DNA of 64,000 nt from Terrimicrobium sacchariphilum. Lineage in GTDB: Bacteria > Verrucomicrobiota > Verrucomicrobiia > Chthoniobacterales > Terrimicrobiaceae. Each line of letters starts with the position of its first letter. Position 1 is the first letter of the stretch. This document shows positions 36,161-46,015 of the stretch, piece by piece. The stretch is from the NCBI RefSeq assembly GCF_001613545.1, contig NZ_BDCO01000001.1, positions 1 through 64,000 on the forward strand. The letters run 5' to 3'. The notes under the pieces were generated by a model. It was not told the origin of the DNA, searched no databases, and saw only the letters and a list, made by a program, of their open reading frames with translations. The translations under genes and the position numbers were made by a program.

Positions 36161-36811
36161 CTACCTGGCCTCGGAAATACGAAGCCCGTTCAGGAAAGGT
36201 GCGCTATCCTTGTTAGTCACCTTGATGAGTACTTTTCCCTTCGCATCAGCCTGCACACCGAGCGTCGCCTGATACTGATCCAGAGGAGTCGAGTTCGTAA
36301 TTTCCACCTCGCCATTCCACTCCGCCTCCGCCATGTCCGCAGGCTCACCGGTGGTGATATCCGTGAACTGCTCGTGTCCCGAGGCGGTCTTGCTGAAAGC
36401 GAAGAAATCGACATTATATTTCTTCCCCGACCTCAGGCCCGTGATCGTTATGAAGAGGGGTTTTTTGTCTACACTAATAATGTTATCCCCATAAAGAGCG
36501 ACCGCACCTCCATCGGTCGCTTCGGAAGCTTCTTTCGAGGCCCGGGCGGTCATGCGTCCGGTGTCCTCCTCCGACTTGCCCGTCGTGATGGTCACGGTGA
36601 CCGGGCCGGAGTAAAACGAATCATTGACCGGATACGAGACAGCGATCGGCCCCATGACCTCGGCGACCGTGACATCGAAAGGCTGAAAACCCGCCGCGGT
36701 CGCCGATGGCGTGCGGCCCCCGGCATTGAAATCTACAGAGAGTAAAGGGTCCGCGGCGGACAGACTGCCGAGACTCATAAGAACAGCGAGGAAGGGGAAC
36801 AGAAATTTCAT
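36161..36811 (-). CDS. Small secreted beta-rich protein, possibly carbohydrate-binding
   Basis: A 216-residue protein with a signal peptide (about 1-19, ending SLSAA). The mature part starts LLSVDFNAGGRTPS and alternates short beta-strand-like stretches (PVTVTITTGKSEEDTGRM, PLFITITGLRSGKKYNVDFF). It recalls the beta-sandwich modules that accompany glycoside hydrolases in this phylum. No catalytic motif is visible and no family was assigned. It is the first gene of a minus-strand unit with GH5 and MFS, and is divergent from GH130 across a double LacI-type operator. Confidence 0.6.
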   Translation of the reverse strand: MKFLFPFLAVLMSLGSLSAADPLLSVDFNAGGRTPSATAAGFQPFDVTVAEVMGPIAVSYPVNDSFYSGPVTVTITTGKSEEDTGRMTARASKEASEATDGGAVALYGDNIISVDKKPLFITITGLRSGKKYNVDFFAFSKTASGHEQFTDITTGEPADMAEAEWNGEVEITNSTPLDQYQATLGVQADAKGKVLIKVTNKDSAPFLNGLRISEAR

Positions 36812-36881
36812 GGCGATAAGTTGATCAAGTGATCACGGCGGAGTCTATCCCATCGCTCGGGCAGATCAAACACCGTAACGC

Positions 36882-36911
36882 GCACCCCGTTGCGTCCGAG
36901 CAACGAGGTGC
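36882..36911. promoter_or_regulatory. Double LacI-type operator D between divergent units
   Basis: GCACCCCGTTGC (36882-36893) and GCAACGAGGTGC (36900-36911) face each other with 6 bp between. They sit between the small secreted protein gene (minus) and GH130 (plus), so one pair may serve both directions. Confidence 0.65.
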
Positions 36912-36986
36912 GTTCCCGGTACATTGTGTTTTCAGAGGGCTTCTGGCACTCCTCGGGCCTCATCGGGAAACACCCGGTCCTGCATC

Positions 36987-38195
36987 ATGGCCCCTGCTAA
37001 ACGAACCGCTACATCCTCCTTTGCCTCGCGTGTCCGCGAGGTCCGCTCCGCTCACGAAAAACTGCTCCGCCGTCGCAATCCCGTCGACTTTTCCTGGGAC
37101 AACGGCGTGTACGAGCGTTTCCAGAATCCCGTGCTCACCGCTGCCCACGCGCCCATCGAATGGCGGTATGATTTTGATCGAGCGACGAATCCCTTTTTCA
37201 TGGAGCGCCTCGGGATCAATGCCACGCTGAACCCCGGCGCGTTTCTCTGGAAGGGCAAGGTCTGCCTCGTCGTGCGGGTGGAGGGGTATGATCGCAAGAG
37301 CTTCTTTGCCATCGCGGAATCGCCCAATGGCATTGACCAGTTCCGCTTCTGTCCGGAGCCGCTCGATCTGCCGGAGGTCAAGCCGGAGACGAATGTCTAT
37401 GACATGCGCATTACCTTTCACGAGGATGGCTGGATCTATGGCGTGTTTTGCTCCGAGTCGCGCGCGAAGAAAGCCGCTGCCGCCGACCTGTCCTCGGCGG
37501 ATGCCCAGGCGGGCATGGTGCGGACGAGGGATTTTAAAAAGTGGGAGCGGCTTCCCAACCTGAAGACTCCGTCGAGCCAGCAGCGCAATGTCGTGCTGCA
37601 CCCGGAGTTTGTGAAAGGTCAGTACGCTTTCTACACCCGCCCGATGGATGGCTTCATCGATGTGGGCTCGGGCGGCGGCATCGGCTGGACGCTCTGCCGC
37701 GACATCACCTCGGGCAAGACCGGCAAGGAGGAGATCATCGACGAACGCGCCTATCATACGATCAAGGAGGTGAAGAACGGCCAGGGACCGCCGCCACTGA
37801 AGACGAGGCACGGCTGGCTCCACCTCGCCCACGGCGTGCGCGGTTGCGCCTCGGGCTTGCGCTATGTGCTCTATGCCTTCATGACCTCGCTGGACGATCC
37901 GAAGAAGATCATCGCGCAGCCCGGCGGGCATTTCCTCGCCCCGTACGAGGGCGAGCGCATCGGCGATGTCTCCAATGTCACCTTCACCAATGGCTGGGTC
38001 GAGTTGCCCGACGGCACGGTGCTCATCTACTACGGCGGCTCCGACACGCGCTGCTATGTGGCGCGCACCACGGTGGACAAACTCGTCGACTGGTGCCTGA
38101 ACACCCCGGAGGACGGCCTGACCACGCGCCGTTGCCTCGATCAGCGGCTCGCCCTCATCCGGCGCAACCAGCAGATCCTCGCGGGAAAGAAATAG
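36987..38195 (+). CDS. GH130 beta-mannoside phosphorylase (mannosylglucose phosphorylase type)
   Basis: A 402-residue cytosolic enzyme without a signal peptide. GH130 members cleave beta-mannosides with phosphate to give mannose 1-phosphate. The sequence has RFQNPVLTAAHAPIEWRYDF, ATNPFFMERLGINATLNPGA and NVYDMRITFHEDGWIYGVF. These match the GH130_1 type acting on 4-O-beta-mannosyl-glucose; the likely proton donor is D139 in VYDMRI. A basic phosphate pocket (RQ, LRYVLYAF region) follows. ATG at 36987 is preferred over 36924, which would add 21 residues overlapping the operator region. GH38 follows after 12 bp. Confidence 0.9.
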   Translation: MAPAKRTATSSFASRVREVRSAHEKLLRRRNPVDFSWDNGVYERFQNPVLTAAHAPIEWRYDFDRATNPFFMERLGINATLNPGAFLWKGKVCLVVRVEGYDRKSFFAIAESPNGIDQFRFCPEPLDLPEVKPETNVYDMRITFHEDGWIYGVFCSESRAKKAAAADLSSADAQAGMVRTRDFKKWERLPNLKTPSSQQRNVVLHPEFVKGQYAFYTRPMDGFIDVGSGGGIGWTLCRDITSGKTGKEEIIDERAYHTIKEVKNGQGPPPLKTRHGWLHLAHGVRGCASGLRYVLYAFMTSLDDPKKIIAQPGGHFLAPYEGERIGDVSNVTFTNGWVELPDGTVLIYYGGSDTRCYVARTTVDKLVDWCLNTPEDGLTTRRCLDQRLALIRRNQQILAGKK

Positions 38196-38207
38196 CGCTT
38201 TTCCCTC

Positions 38208-41200
38208 ATGATCATCGGAACGCAGCTCGTCAAAAAAGTCCGCCGCATGGTGGATACCTATGCGCATCTGATCTTTGAACAGATGCGCGTGCTGCCGGTG
38301 CAGGCGCTGGAAACCCGGGAGCACCTGCGCAGCGTGCCCGATGCCCAGGCGGGATGGCGGGAGGTCGAGCCGGGCTTCCTCTGGGGAAAAGCCTGGGAGT
38401 CCGCATGGTTCCGCAGCAGCCTGCACATCGACGACTCGCTCGCCGGTGAAACTCTCTACCTCCGCGCGTGCACGGGTGCGCTCGAAACCCTCCTGTGGGT
38501 CAACGGCGAACCGCGGGGCATCTACAATCACCCGGTCGAGGCCGCCGCGCTCGGAGGGCATCACACCCTGCTGCTGACTGCTCCGCGAGAGATGGGCGCG
38601 ACGGTCGAGATCGCCCTGGAGAGCTACGCCGGACATCCGATCCCCGGCACGCAGCCCTTTGCCCTGGAGAACAAACGCCGCCAGGGGATCAAGGAACCGA
38701 CCTTCCAGCGGACCTATGAATCCCTCACTGTGATGAAGCGTCGCGATAAGGTGAAGGATTTCGTCTTCGATCTCCTCGCGCTCTGCCAGCTTTGGGAGCG
38801 CCTGCCGGAGGAAAGTTTCCGCCGGGGCGCGGTGGCGCGGGGATTGGCGGCGATCTTTGACCTGGCGCCTCAGTTCCCCGATGAACAGGCTGTCGGCGAC
38901 TGGCTGCCGGCATTAAGCCAGGCGCGTGAAACCATGCGCCCGCTGCTGGAGGCGCGCAATGGCTCCTCAGCTCCGAGCGCCGCGCTCATCGGCCATTCGC
39001 ACATGGATACCGCGTGGCTGTGGCCCATCGACGAAACGATCCGCAAATGCGCCCGCACGTATTCCAATGCCCTTTCGCTCATGGAGCAGTACCCCGAGTA
39101 CAGCTTCATCCAGAGCACGCCGCTGCATGCGGAGTGGATGCGGCAATACTACCCGGCGATCTTTGAAAAGATCGTCCAACGCGTCGCCGAGGGGCGCTGG
39201 GAGCCAAATGGCGGCATGTGGATCGAGTGCGACTGCAACCTGACGGGCGGCGAGTCCATGATCCGCCAGTTCCTCAAGGGGCAGGCCTTCACCCGGCAGC
39301 ACTTCAACTATCGCGCCGACACCTTCTGGCTGCCGGATACCTTTGGCTACAGCGCCGCCATCCCGCAAATCCTGCACGGCTGCGGCATCCGCTATTTCCT
39401 GACGACCAAGCTCACCTGGAACGAGTCCAATACCTTCCCCTACGACACCTTCTGGTGGCACGGCCTCGACGGGTCTCGCGTATTGACTCATTTCAACGAC
39501 ATTCACTGCTGGCCCGACCCGGCGACGCTGATCAACAAGATCGAGGGCGGCGGGCCAAAGGATTTCCGCTCGGTGGAAAATTACGTCCTGCACAAGGATG
39601 TCAACGACCGTCGCCTGATCTCCTACGGCTTCGGCGATGGCGGCGGCGGGCCGCAGTTCGAAATGATCGAGATGGCCCGGCGCTGTGTCGACCTGGAGGG
39701 TTGTCCGAAAGCTGGGCACACCACGGTCAGTCAATTCATGACGGAGCTGGAGGCGACATCCCGCAACGTGCCGGCCTACCACGGTGAATTGTACTTCGAG
39801 GGACATCGCGGCTCGCTCACCCAGATGGCCGCGATCAAGCGGAGCAACCGCAAGGCGGAGCTCGCCCTCCGCGACGCGGAGTTTCTCGCGACATTGGCCG
39901 GACTCCGCGCCCTCCCCTCGCCCCGGCAGGAGATCGCCGCGCTCTACGACACACTGCTCATCAATCAATTTCACGACATCCTGCCCGGCACCTCGATTCC
40001 CGAGGTCCATACCCGGGCCATCCGCGAACTGACCGAGGTCGTCGCCGGAGCCGAGAGCGTCTGCACCACCTTGCTCGGGCATCCCGAGGGGGATGCCGTC
40101 ACGGTATGGAATACGCTGAGCTGGGAGCGCTCCGGGGTCCTGACTCTTCCCGATCCCGGCCAGGGCCTGATTCCTGCCGATGGCTCGCTGCGCTGCCAGC
40201 GTGTCACGGATCTGCAAAACCGCCCGCTCCTCCTGGTCGAAGGCTGGAGCGTGCCTGCACTGAGCGGCTCGACGCTTTCCCTCACCCCTGGCGTCTCCAC
40301 CTCAGGCTCCGCCTTCCGGTGGACATCCCCCATCCTGGAAACTCCTCTGCTGCGGGTCGAGTTTGATGAGGCGGGATTCCTCCGATCGCTCCGCGACCGG
40401 AAGGCAGACCGCGAGATTTCCGCCCACGGTCTTGCGCTGAATACCTTCCTCTGCGGCGAGGACGTCCCGGAATCGTGGGACAACTGGAACATCGATGCCG
40501 ACCAGCGCCGAAAGATGGCGCCCCAGCGGGAGTTGATCTCGCGGGCGGTCGTGGCCGACGGGATGCTGCAATTCCGCCTCCGGAGCACCTATCGCATCGG
40601 GAAGCAGTCAACACTCCGGCAGGACGTGATCTTCTTTGCGGATTCCACCCGCATCGAGTTTGAAACCGAGGTCGACTGGCAGGAGCGCCACCAGCTTTTG
40701 AAAGTCGCGTTTCCCGTGAATATCGTCGCCTCGTCGGCCCGCCACGAGATTCAGTTTGGCCATATCGAGCGAACCACGCGTCCGCGAAATTCCTACGAGC
40801 AGGCGATGTTCGAAGTCTGCAATCACAAGTGGTCCGATGTCTCGGAGAGCCGCTATGGGGTCGCGCTCCTGAATGATGGCAAGTACGGCGTTTCGGTCGA
40901 GGGCGCGGAGATACGGCTCACTCTACTCAAAAGCGGCTGCCTGCCGGACCCCAGGGCCGACCACGGCCTGCATCGGTTCACCTATGCACTCGTGCCGCAT
41001 GCAGGGGGCTTCCGCGCGGACAGCGTCGTTCGTCCCGCCTACGAGCTGAATGTTCCGCTGCGGATCGGAGGCGCAGCGGACGTGAGCGCCGGGCCTCTTC
41101 TGGAGGTCGAAGATTCCAACATCATCGTGGAAGCCGTCAAGCCCGCCGAGGATGGAAATGGCTTTATCGTGCGTCTCTATGAGTGCGAACGAGCCTCCGG

Positions 41201-41378
41201 CCAAACGGCCATCCGGTTTTCAAGACAACCCGCCGAGGTGCTGCGCACCAACATGCTGGAGGAGGCTATAGGCACGCTTTCTTCAGAAAATTGCTTAATA
41301 GCGCTGCCCTATCGGGCTTTCGAGATCATCACCCTTCGTGTCCTTATGCATCAACAGGCAACGTCGGTCTCCGACTGA
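38208..41378 (+). CDS. GH38 alpha-mannosidase, cytosolic
   Basis: A 1,056-residue enzyme of the size usual for class II alpha-mannosidases. The zinc-site motif GHSHMDTAWLW and the nucleophile D377 in FWLPDTFGYSA are intact, as are WWHGLDGSRVLTHF and the catalytic-domain end DILPGTSIPEVH. C-terminal beta-domains follow. No signal peptide is present, so it acts on imported manno-oligosaccharides. It is the second gene after GH130 (12-bp gap), pairing beta- and alpha-mannoside breakdown in one transcript. ATG at 38208 or 38247 (MVDTYAHL) may be the start. Confidence 0.93.
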   Translation: MIIGTQLVKKVRRMVDTYAHLIFEQMRVLPVQALETREHLRSVPDAQAGWREVEPGFLWGKAWESAWFRSSLHIDDSLAGETLYLRACTGALETLLWVNGEPRGIYNHPVEAAALGGHHTLLLTAPREMGATVEIALESYAGHPIPGTQPFALENKRRQGIKEPTFQRTYESLTVMKRRDKVKDFVFDLLALCQLWERLPEESFRRGAVARGLAAIFDLAPQFPDEQAVGDWLPALSQARETMRPLLEARNGSSAPSAALIGHSHMDTAWLWPIDETIRKCARTYSNALSLMEQYPEYSFIQSTPLHAEWMRQYYPAIFEKIVQRVAEGRWEPNGGMWIECDCNLTGGESMIRQFLKGQAFTRQHFNYRADTFWLPDTFGYSAAIPQILHGCGIRYFLTTKLTWNESNTFPYDTFWWHGLDGSRVLTHFNDIHCWPDPATLINKIEGGGPKDFRSVENYVLHKDVNDRRLISYGFGDGGGGPQFEMIEMARRCVDLEGCPKAGHTTVSQFMTELEATSRNVPAYHGELYFEGHRGSLTQMAAIKRSNRKAELALRDAEFLATLAGLRALPSPRQEIAALYDTLLINQFHDILPGTSIPEVHTRAIRELTEVVAGAESVCTTLLGHPEGDAVTVWNTLSWERSGVLTLPDPGQGLIPADGSLRCQRVTDLQNRPLLLVEGWSVPALSGSTLSLTPGVSTSGSAFRWTSPILETPLLRVEFDEAGFLRSLRDRKADREISAHGLALNTFLCGEDVPESWDNWNIDADQRRKMAPQRELISRAVVADGMLQFRLRSTYRIGKQSTLRQDVIFFADSTRIEFETEVDWQERHQLLKVAFPVNIVASSARHEIQFGHIERTTRPRNSYEQAMFEVCNHKWSDVSESRYGVALLNDGKYGVSVEGAEIRLTLLKSGCLPDPRADHGLHRFTYALVPHAGGFRADSVVRPAYELNVPLRIGGAADVSAGPLLEVEDSNIIVEAVKPAEDGNGFIVRLYECERASGQTAIRFSRQPAEVLRTNMLEEAIGTLSSENCLIALPYRAFEIITLRVLMHQQATSVSD

Positions 41379-41483
41379 CGGCACGAGACGTGATTGCCCG
41401 CCCCGTCGATTCTTCTGATCGACGTTCGTGCTCCTTAACGAATCAGCGTCGCAGTGTGGCAGTCAGATCAAATCACACTTTAG

Positions 41484-41495
41484 CAACGAGGTGCG
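41484..41495. promoter_or_regulatory. LacI-type operator E
   Basis: GCAACGAGGTGC, identical to operator F and to the right half of D, 67 bp before the GH2-type gene and its four downstream genes. Confidence 0.65.
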
Positions 41496-41561
41496 TAACG
41501 CCCTTATTGTGGGAGAGACGTCCTCTTTCGAAACTTACGGTTGCCAGCCGCAGCCGCACTT

Positions 41562-44500
41562 ATGAATCTCTCCGACGCCTCCCCTTCCCAGACTCAACGC
41601 GAGCACGATCTACCCAGGAGCCTGCCGGGCCGGTGGATTCTGTGTGATCGCGCCCGAGTGGAAAGCACTGAGGACTCGGTGATCATCGCCGGAGGGTTTT
41701 TCCGCCAGACGGAGACACACGGCGATGGGGAGTTGCGGTTCATCCTAAGAGCCCCCGAGGGAGCGGCAGAGGTGCAGGCGTGGGTGGGCTTTCGCTGCCG
41801 CGACCGGCACTCGCGCTATACCGTGGCTCTGCGGGGTGGAAATAATAACCACCTCCATCTGGCCCGACTCGCCCCCGATGGCGGAGCAAGATTTCTGGGA
41901 ATCGCGCCGCTCGATTTCGCCCCGGTCGTCGGCAAGTGGTATGAGCTCCGCGTGGTGCTGGACGGATTGCGCATCCAGGTCTATCTCGATGGCGAGGAAA
42001 GCCCGCGCCTCGATGTGGTGGATGATGACAAAGGCTGGACCTGCGGCTCAGCCGTACTCGGCGGCGGATATCTCCCCACGGAAATCACACACTTCTCGAT
42101 CAAGCCAGGAGTCAAGGCCAGGGCGATGGCCGCTGCCCCCAAGGCGACAAACAGGCTGACGCCGGGATTCCGCCACGCGGACTATCACCCGCTCACGGTC
42201 AGCTCGCTCCATTCCGTCCGCGAGGAAATCTCGCTGGATGGATATTGGCTCTTCCGCCCCGTCAAGCCCGGCAGTTCGCTGGAGGAAGCCCGCGCCGTTT
42301 CCTGTGATGAAACGAACTGGCACACCATCGATGTCCCGAATCTCTGGACGCCCTTTCTCTCCTGGTTGCACGGCGAAACCACCTTTCACGAACTCGAAGG
42401 CGTGTCGTCCAGCAAAGGGATCAATGACAAGGTGTGGCTGGAGGAGATGGCTCGCGTGGAGGGTTACGGGTTCGATTGGAAGACAACCCAGGAAGCCTGG
42501 TATCGTCACCACCTGGTGCTGCCGGAAGACATCGCCGGACGGCGCTTTGAGTTGCGATTCGGCGCGGTGGCCAAGAGCTGCGCGGTGTGGATCAATGGCT
42601 GCTTCGCGGGTTCCCACGTCGGCATGTTTGGAGAGGTCCGGATCGACGCCAGCACGCACCTGCACGCGGGCGAGAATGTCATCGCGGTGCAGGTCCTGCG
42701 CAACCCGGAGAATCTTTCCGTCAAGGACGACCGCATCGTGGGCATCGCAGAGTCCGTCGAGGTGACGGTCGACATGACGTCTTCGCTGCCCAAGGACATC
42801 ATCTGTCACGATCCCGCCGGCATCTGGCAGCCGGTGACGCTGATCGTGACGCGCGATATCAAGGTCAGCGAGGTCTTCGTCCAGCCCGCCCTCGACACCG
42901 CTCGCATCGCGGTCTCCCTGGATGTCCCGGAGGAAATCGCGACGGGCCTGCTGCGCGTGAGTTACGCCGTACGCCATCTCGAGACCGGAGACATCCTGAT
43001 CATGGACGACTCTGTCGCCGAGGCCAGTGCGGCCGAGCTGGCGACTTTGGAATTCGATCTCCCGACCGTGTCCCCGCTGCACTGGCATCCGGATGCGCCG
43101 CATCTCTACGAGGTGGAAATCCAGCTGCACCGAGACGGGGAGATGCTCGATCATCACACGACGACCTTCGGCTTTCGCACCTTTGAAACACGGGGCAACC
43201 GCTTTTACCTAAACGGACAACCGTACTGGCTGCGCGGGGCGAATCACTTCCCGCACGGGCTGCGTCCCAACGACCGCGAGGTGGCCCGAAACTTTATCGC
43301 GCTGGCCCGCGAGGGAAACATCCGCACCACGCGCTTTCACGTCGCCCCGCTGACCAAGGCCTGGGCCGAGGAGGCCGACCGCCAGGGGCTGCTGGTTTCA
43401 TTCGAGGGCATCTGGCCGTGGCTCATGCTCAACGGCGCTCCGCCGAGCCCGGCGCTGCTCGATGCCTGGTACGATGACTTTTCCTCGCTGGTTCGCAAAT
43501 ATCGCAACCACCCGTCCCTCATCCTCTGGACGATCAACAACGAGATGAAGTTTTATCTCTTCGACAAGACGGACAAGGCAATGCTCCGGCGGAAATGGGA
43601 GATCGTCACCCGCATGATCCAGACCGTGCGGCAGCTCGATCCCTCGCGGCCCATCGTGGCAGACTCCGGCTATGTCCGCCGCCAGTACCAGGAGGGCTAC
43701 GACACCGTGGTCAGGCCGGGCGGCTTTGACGATGGCGATGTCGATGACGTGCACCAGTACTACAGCTGGTATCACCCGTCCTACACGACGGCGTGCCATG
43801 GGGAGTTTGCCGAGGGAATTGCCTCACCCGATCGCCCCTTCATCAGCCAGGAGCTCTCGTCCGGTTACGCGCGCAATGACGACGGTCTGCCCGTGCGCTT
43901 CTATCTCTACAAGCACGGCACGCCCCTCGCCCTCATCGGCGATCTGGCGTACGAGCACAATGATCCCGCGCATTTCCTCAACCGGCTGGCCTTTACGACC
44001 AAGGAGACGATCGAGGCGATCCGCCGCACGAATCGCGACCTGGCGGCGGGTGCGCTGAACTTCTCCTACCTCACCTGGTTCAAAGACGTTCACACCACCT
44101 CGCCCGCACCATGGGCGCCGTACCACGCGCTGAAGCTCGCCCTTCAGCCTGTGCTGGTCAGCGTGGAACTTGCCGGGCTGCATTTCTTCTGCGGGGACAC
44201 GCTTCGCCGCACGGTCGTCCTGATCAACGATGCCGCCGACGCCTCCGACCTCGCCGCTGGCACCCTCATCTGGGAGATCGTCGATCCATCCGGACGCGTA
44301 CTCTCGACGGGAACGCAGGCGACCCCGCGAATGGACTATTACTCCAACACCCGCATCCCCGTGGATTTCGTCATGCCGCGCAGTGTCGAGGGTCGTTGCG
44401 AGGCCGACCTGCGCCTGCGTCTCGTGATCGATGGCCGCACGGTGACGGAAAATCGCTACGGCATTCTGGTGGCCACCCGCCAGTGGGCCGCGCTATCGCT

Positions 44501-45134
44501 GGCTGGTCGAAAGTCTCCGGCTGACCACATGGGATGGACGCCTCATCGGGACTCGACGGTTTCCCCGGGCGCCACTCCCTACCTGATCGTTCGCGGAGAT
44601 GACGAGGGCGTCGCGCAGCATCTCCCCGCCTTGCGCTCCTATGTCGAGCGAGGCGGTCGCCTGCTCTTCCTGAATGCCGGGAAGCTCCTTCCCATCATGC
44701 TGCCGGGCATCGTGAAATCCTACCGGAAGGTGCGCGGTGAGATCGTCCATGCCTTCCTGCCGGAGTCTCCGGTCTTTGATGGCATCGAGAGCCGCGACCT
44801 CGCCTGGTTTTACTCGGATGGCTCAACGCCCGCGCTCGCCTGCGAAGGCGTCTTCCGGCTGGATCGGGATCATCCGAGAACAACGATCCTCGCGCAGTTC
44901 TGCGATTATCATAACTATTTGAACAACCCCGAGGACATCATGGAATACACCGGCACTCCGCTCTGGGAATGCCAGCTCGGGTCAGGGCTCATCGTCGCGA
45001 GCGAGATGAATCCCGCCGCGGTGGCCAACGACCCGATCGCCGCCCGCCTCGAGGCCAACCTCTTCGCCTATATTGCGGACGTGGGGAATGTGGAACAGCG
45101 TCACACCACGCAAGAGGGAACCGTGACGACCTGA
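41562..45134 (+). CDS. GH2-type beta-glycosidase with N-terminal laminin-G/DUF1080-like domain
   Basis: A 1,190-residue protein from ATG at 41562. Residues about 20-185 look like a concanavalin/DUF1080 sandwich (VGKWYELRVVLDGLRIQVYLDGE). Then come the GH2 sugar-binding domain (RRFELRFGAVAKSCAVWINGCFAGSH), an Ig-like domain, and the barrel (TRGNRFYLNGQPYWLRGANHF). The acid/base is E661 in TINNEM and the nucleophile E764 in ISQELS. A C-terminal domain of about 250 residues follows. GH2 covers beta-mannosidase, beta-galactosidase and beta-glucuronidase; beta-mannosidase fits the neighbours but is inferred. No signal peptide. First of five plus-strand genes running to 50440, with operator E in front. 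Confidence 0.85.
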   Translation: MNLSDASPSQTQREHDLPRSLPGRWILCDRARVESTEDSVIIAGGFFRQTETHGDGELRFILRAPEGAAEVQAWVGFRCRDRHSRYTVALRGGNNNHLHLARLAPDGGARFLGIAPLDFAPVVGKWYELRVVLDGLRIQVYLDGEESPRLDVVDDDKGWTCGSAVLGGGYLPTEITHFSIKPGVKARAMAAAPKATNRLTPGFRHADYHPLTVSSLHSVREEISLDGYWLFRPVKPGSSLEEARAVSCDETNWHTIDVPNLWTPFLSWLHGETTFHELEGVSSSKGINDKVWLEEMARVEGYGFDWKTTQEAWYRHHLVLPEDIAGRRFELRFGAVAKSCAVWINGCFAGSHVGMFGEVRIDASTHLHAGENVIAVQVLRNPENLSVKDDRIVGIAESVEVTVDMTSSLPKDIICHDPAGIWQPVTLIVTRDIKVSEVFVQPALDTARIAVSLDVPEEIATGLLRVSYAVRHLETGDILIMDDSVAEASAAELATLEFDLPTVSPLHWHPDAPHLYEVEIQLHRDGEMLDHHTTTFGFRTFETRGNRFYLNGQPYWLRGANHFPHGLRPNDREVARNFIALAREGNIRTTRFHVAPLTKAWAEEADRQGLLVSFEGIWPWLMLNGAPPSPALLDAWYDDFSSLVRKYRNHPSLILWTINNEMKFYLFDKTDKAMLRRKWEIVTRMIQTVRQLDPSRPIVADSGYVRRQYQEGYDTVVRPGGFDDGDVDDVHQYYSWYHPSYTTACHGEFAEGIASPDRPFISQELSSGYARNDDGLPVRFYLYKHGTPLALIGDLAYEHNDPAHFLNRLAFTTKETIEAIRRTNRDLAAGALNFSYLTWFKDVHTTSPAPWAPYHALKLALQPVLVSVELAGLHFFCGDTLRRTVVLINDAADASDLAAGTLIWEIVDPSGRVLSTGTQATPRMDYYSNTRIPVDFVMPRSVEGRCEADLRLRLVIDGRTVTENRYGILVATRQWAALSLAGRKSPADHMGWTPHRDSTVSPGATPYLIVRGDDEGVAQHLPALRSYVERGGRLLFLNAGKLLPIMLPGIVKSYRKVRGEIVHAFLPESPVFDGIESRDLAWFYSDGSTPALACEGVFRLDRDHPRTTILAQFCDYHNYLNNPEDIMEYTGTPLWECQLGSGLIVASEMNPAAVANDPIAARLEANLFAYIADVGNVEQRHTTQEGTVTT

Positions 45135-45151
45135 TTCCGCGCGCCTCGACG

Positions 45152-46015
45152 ATGTATCGCCTCCTCCTCCTCACACTCCTGATGTCCATCGCACCGGTCG
45201 GCCTGGCACAGTCCACACCTGCGCCCTTGATCGTGCCGGTGTGGCCGGGCAAACCGCCGGGAGAAATCTCCGCAGAGCCCGAAGCCGACCTGCCTGCGCG
45301 CAATGACGACGTCCAGAGGACGACCAATGTCAGCGCGCCGACCATCACGGTTTATCCGGCGGCAAAGACGACTCGCCCGAGCCCCGCCGTACTCATCTGC
45401 CCGGGTGGCGGATACAGCTATCTCGCGATCAACAAGGAGGGGACGGAGATCGCGGCCTGGCTCCATTCGCTGGGCGTGACCGGTGTCGTGCTCAAATACC
45501 GCGTCCCGAATAACAAAGCCGGCGCCCTGCAGGATGCGCAGCGCGCCATGGCCCTCATCCGCTCGCACGCCGCAGAATGGAACATCGACCCCGAGCGGCT
45601 CGGCATCATGGGATTCTCCGCCGGGGGAAACCTCGCCGCCGCCACCGCGGCCCAGGGAGCCGAAAAGACCTACGCGGCCATCGATGAGGTCGACCGACAG
45701 AGCTCCGCGGTGGATTTCGCCGCGTTGATCTACCCGGCCTATCTGACGGACAAGACCGGCGCACTCGCCGGGCAATTCTCCAATCTCTCGACTTATCCTC
45801 CGACCTTCATCGCTGTCACGCAGGATGACAAACTCTGCGCTCCCGGCTGCCTGAGGTTTTTCGAGGCGCTGAATCAGGCTGGCGTACGGACCGATCTTCA
45901 TATCTTTTCCGAGGGAGGACATGCCTGGGCGCTGCGTCAGAAATCCCTCCCTGTGAAGGCGTGGCCCGACCTCTGCGCCGCCTGGCTGAGCAACCTCCCC
46001 TCTCCCGCCCGATGA
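45152..46015 (+). CDS. Secreted alpha/beta-hydrolase, acetyl-esterase type
   Basis: A 287-residue protein with a signal peptide (about 1-20, ending GLAQS). It has the oxyanion segment CPGGGYSYLA, nucleophile S156 in GFSAGG, and a late Asp/His pair (TQDDKLCAPG and GGHAWAL). This is the pattern of the BD-FAE/acetyl-xylan-type esterases that remove acetyl groups from hemicelluloses. The open frame extends upstream to 44969, but that overlaps GH2; ATG at 45152 starts the signal peptide. Its stop overlaps the next ATG (ATGA), so it is translationally coupled to GH5. Confidence 0.88.
   Translation: MYRLLLLTLLMSIAPVGLAQSTPAPLIVPVWPGKPPGEISAEPEADLPARNDDVQRTTNVSAPTITVYPAAKTTRPSPAVLICPGGGYSYLAINKEGTEIAAWLHSLGVTGVVLKYRVPNNKAGALQDAQRAMALIRSHAAEWNIDPERLGIMGFSAGGNLAAATAAQGAEKTYAAIDEVDRQSSAVDFAALIYPAYLTDKTGALAGQFSNLSTYPPTFIAVTQDDKLCAPGCLRFFEALNQAGVRTDLHIFSEGGHAWALRQKSLPVKAWPDLCAAWLSNLPSPAR

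Noticed and set aside
36960-38636. 558-codon minus-strand open frame opposite GH130
   Set aside because: Arg/His/Val-rich translation typical of antisense frames; the plus strand encodes an intact GH130 with catalytic motifs.
38967-43157. Long minus-strand open frames (416 and 369 codons) opposite GH38 and the GH2-type gene
   Set aside because: Antisense shadows of conserved enzymes; no recognisable domain.
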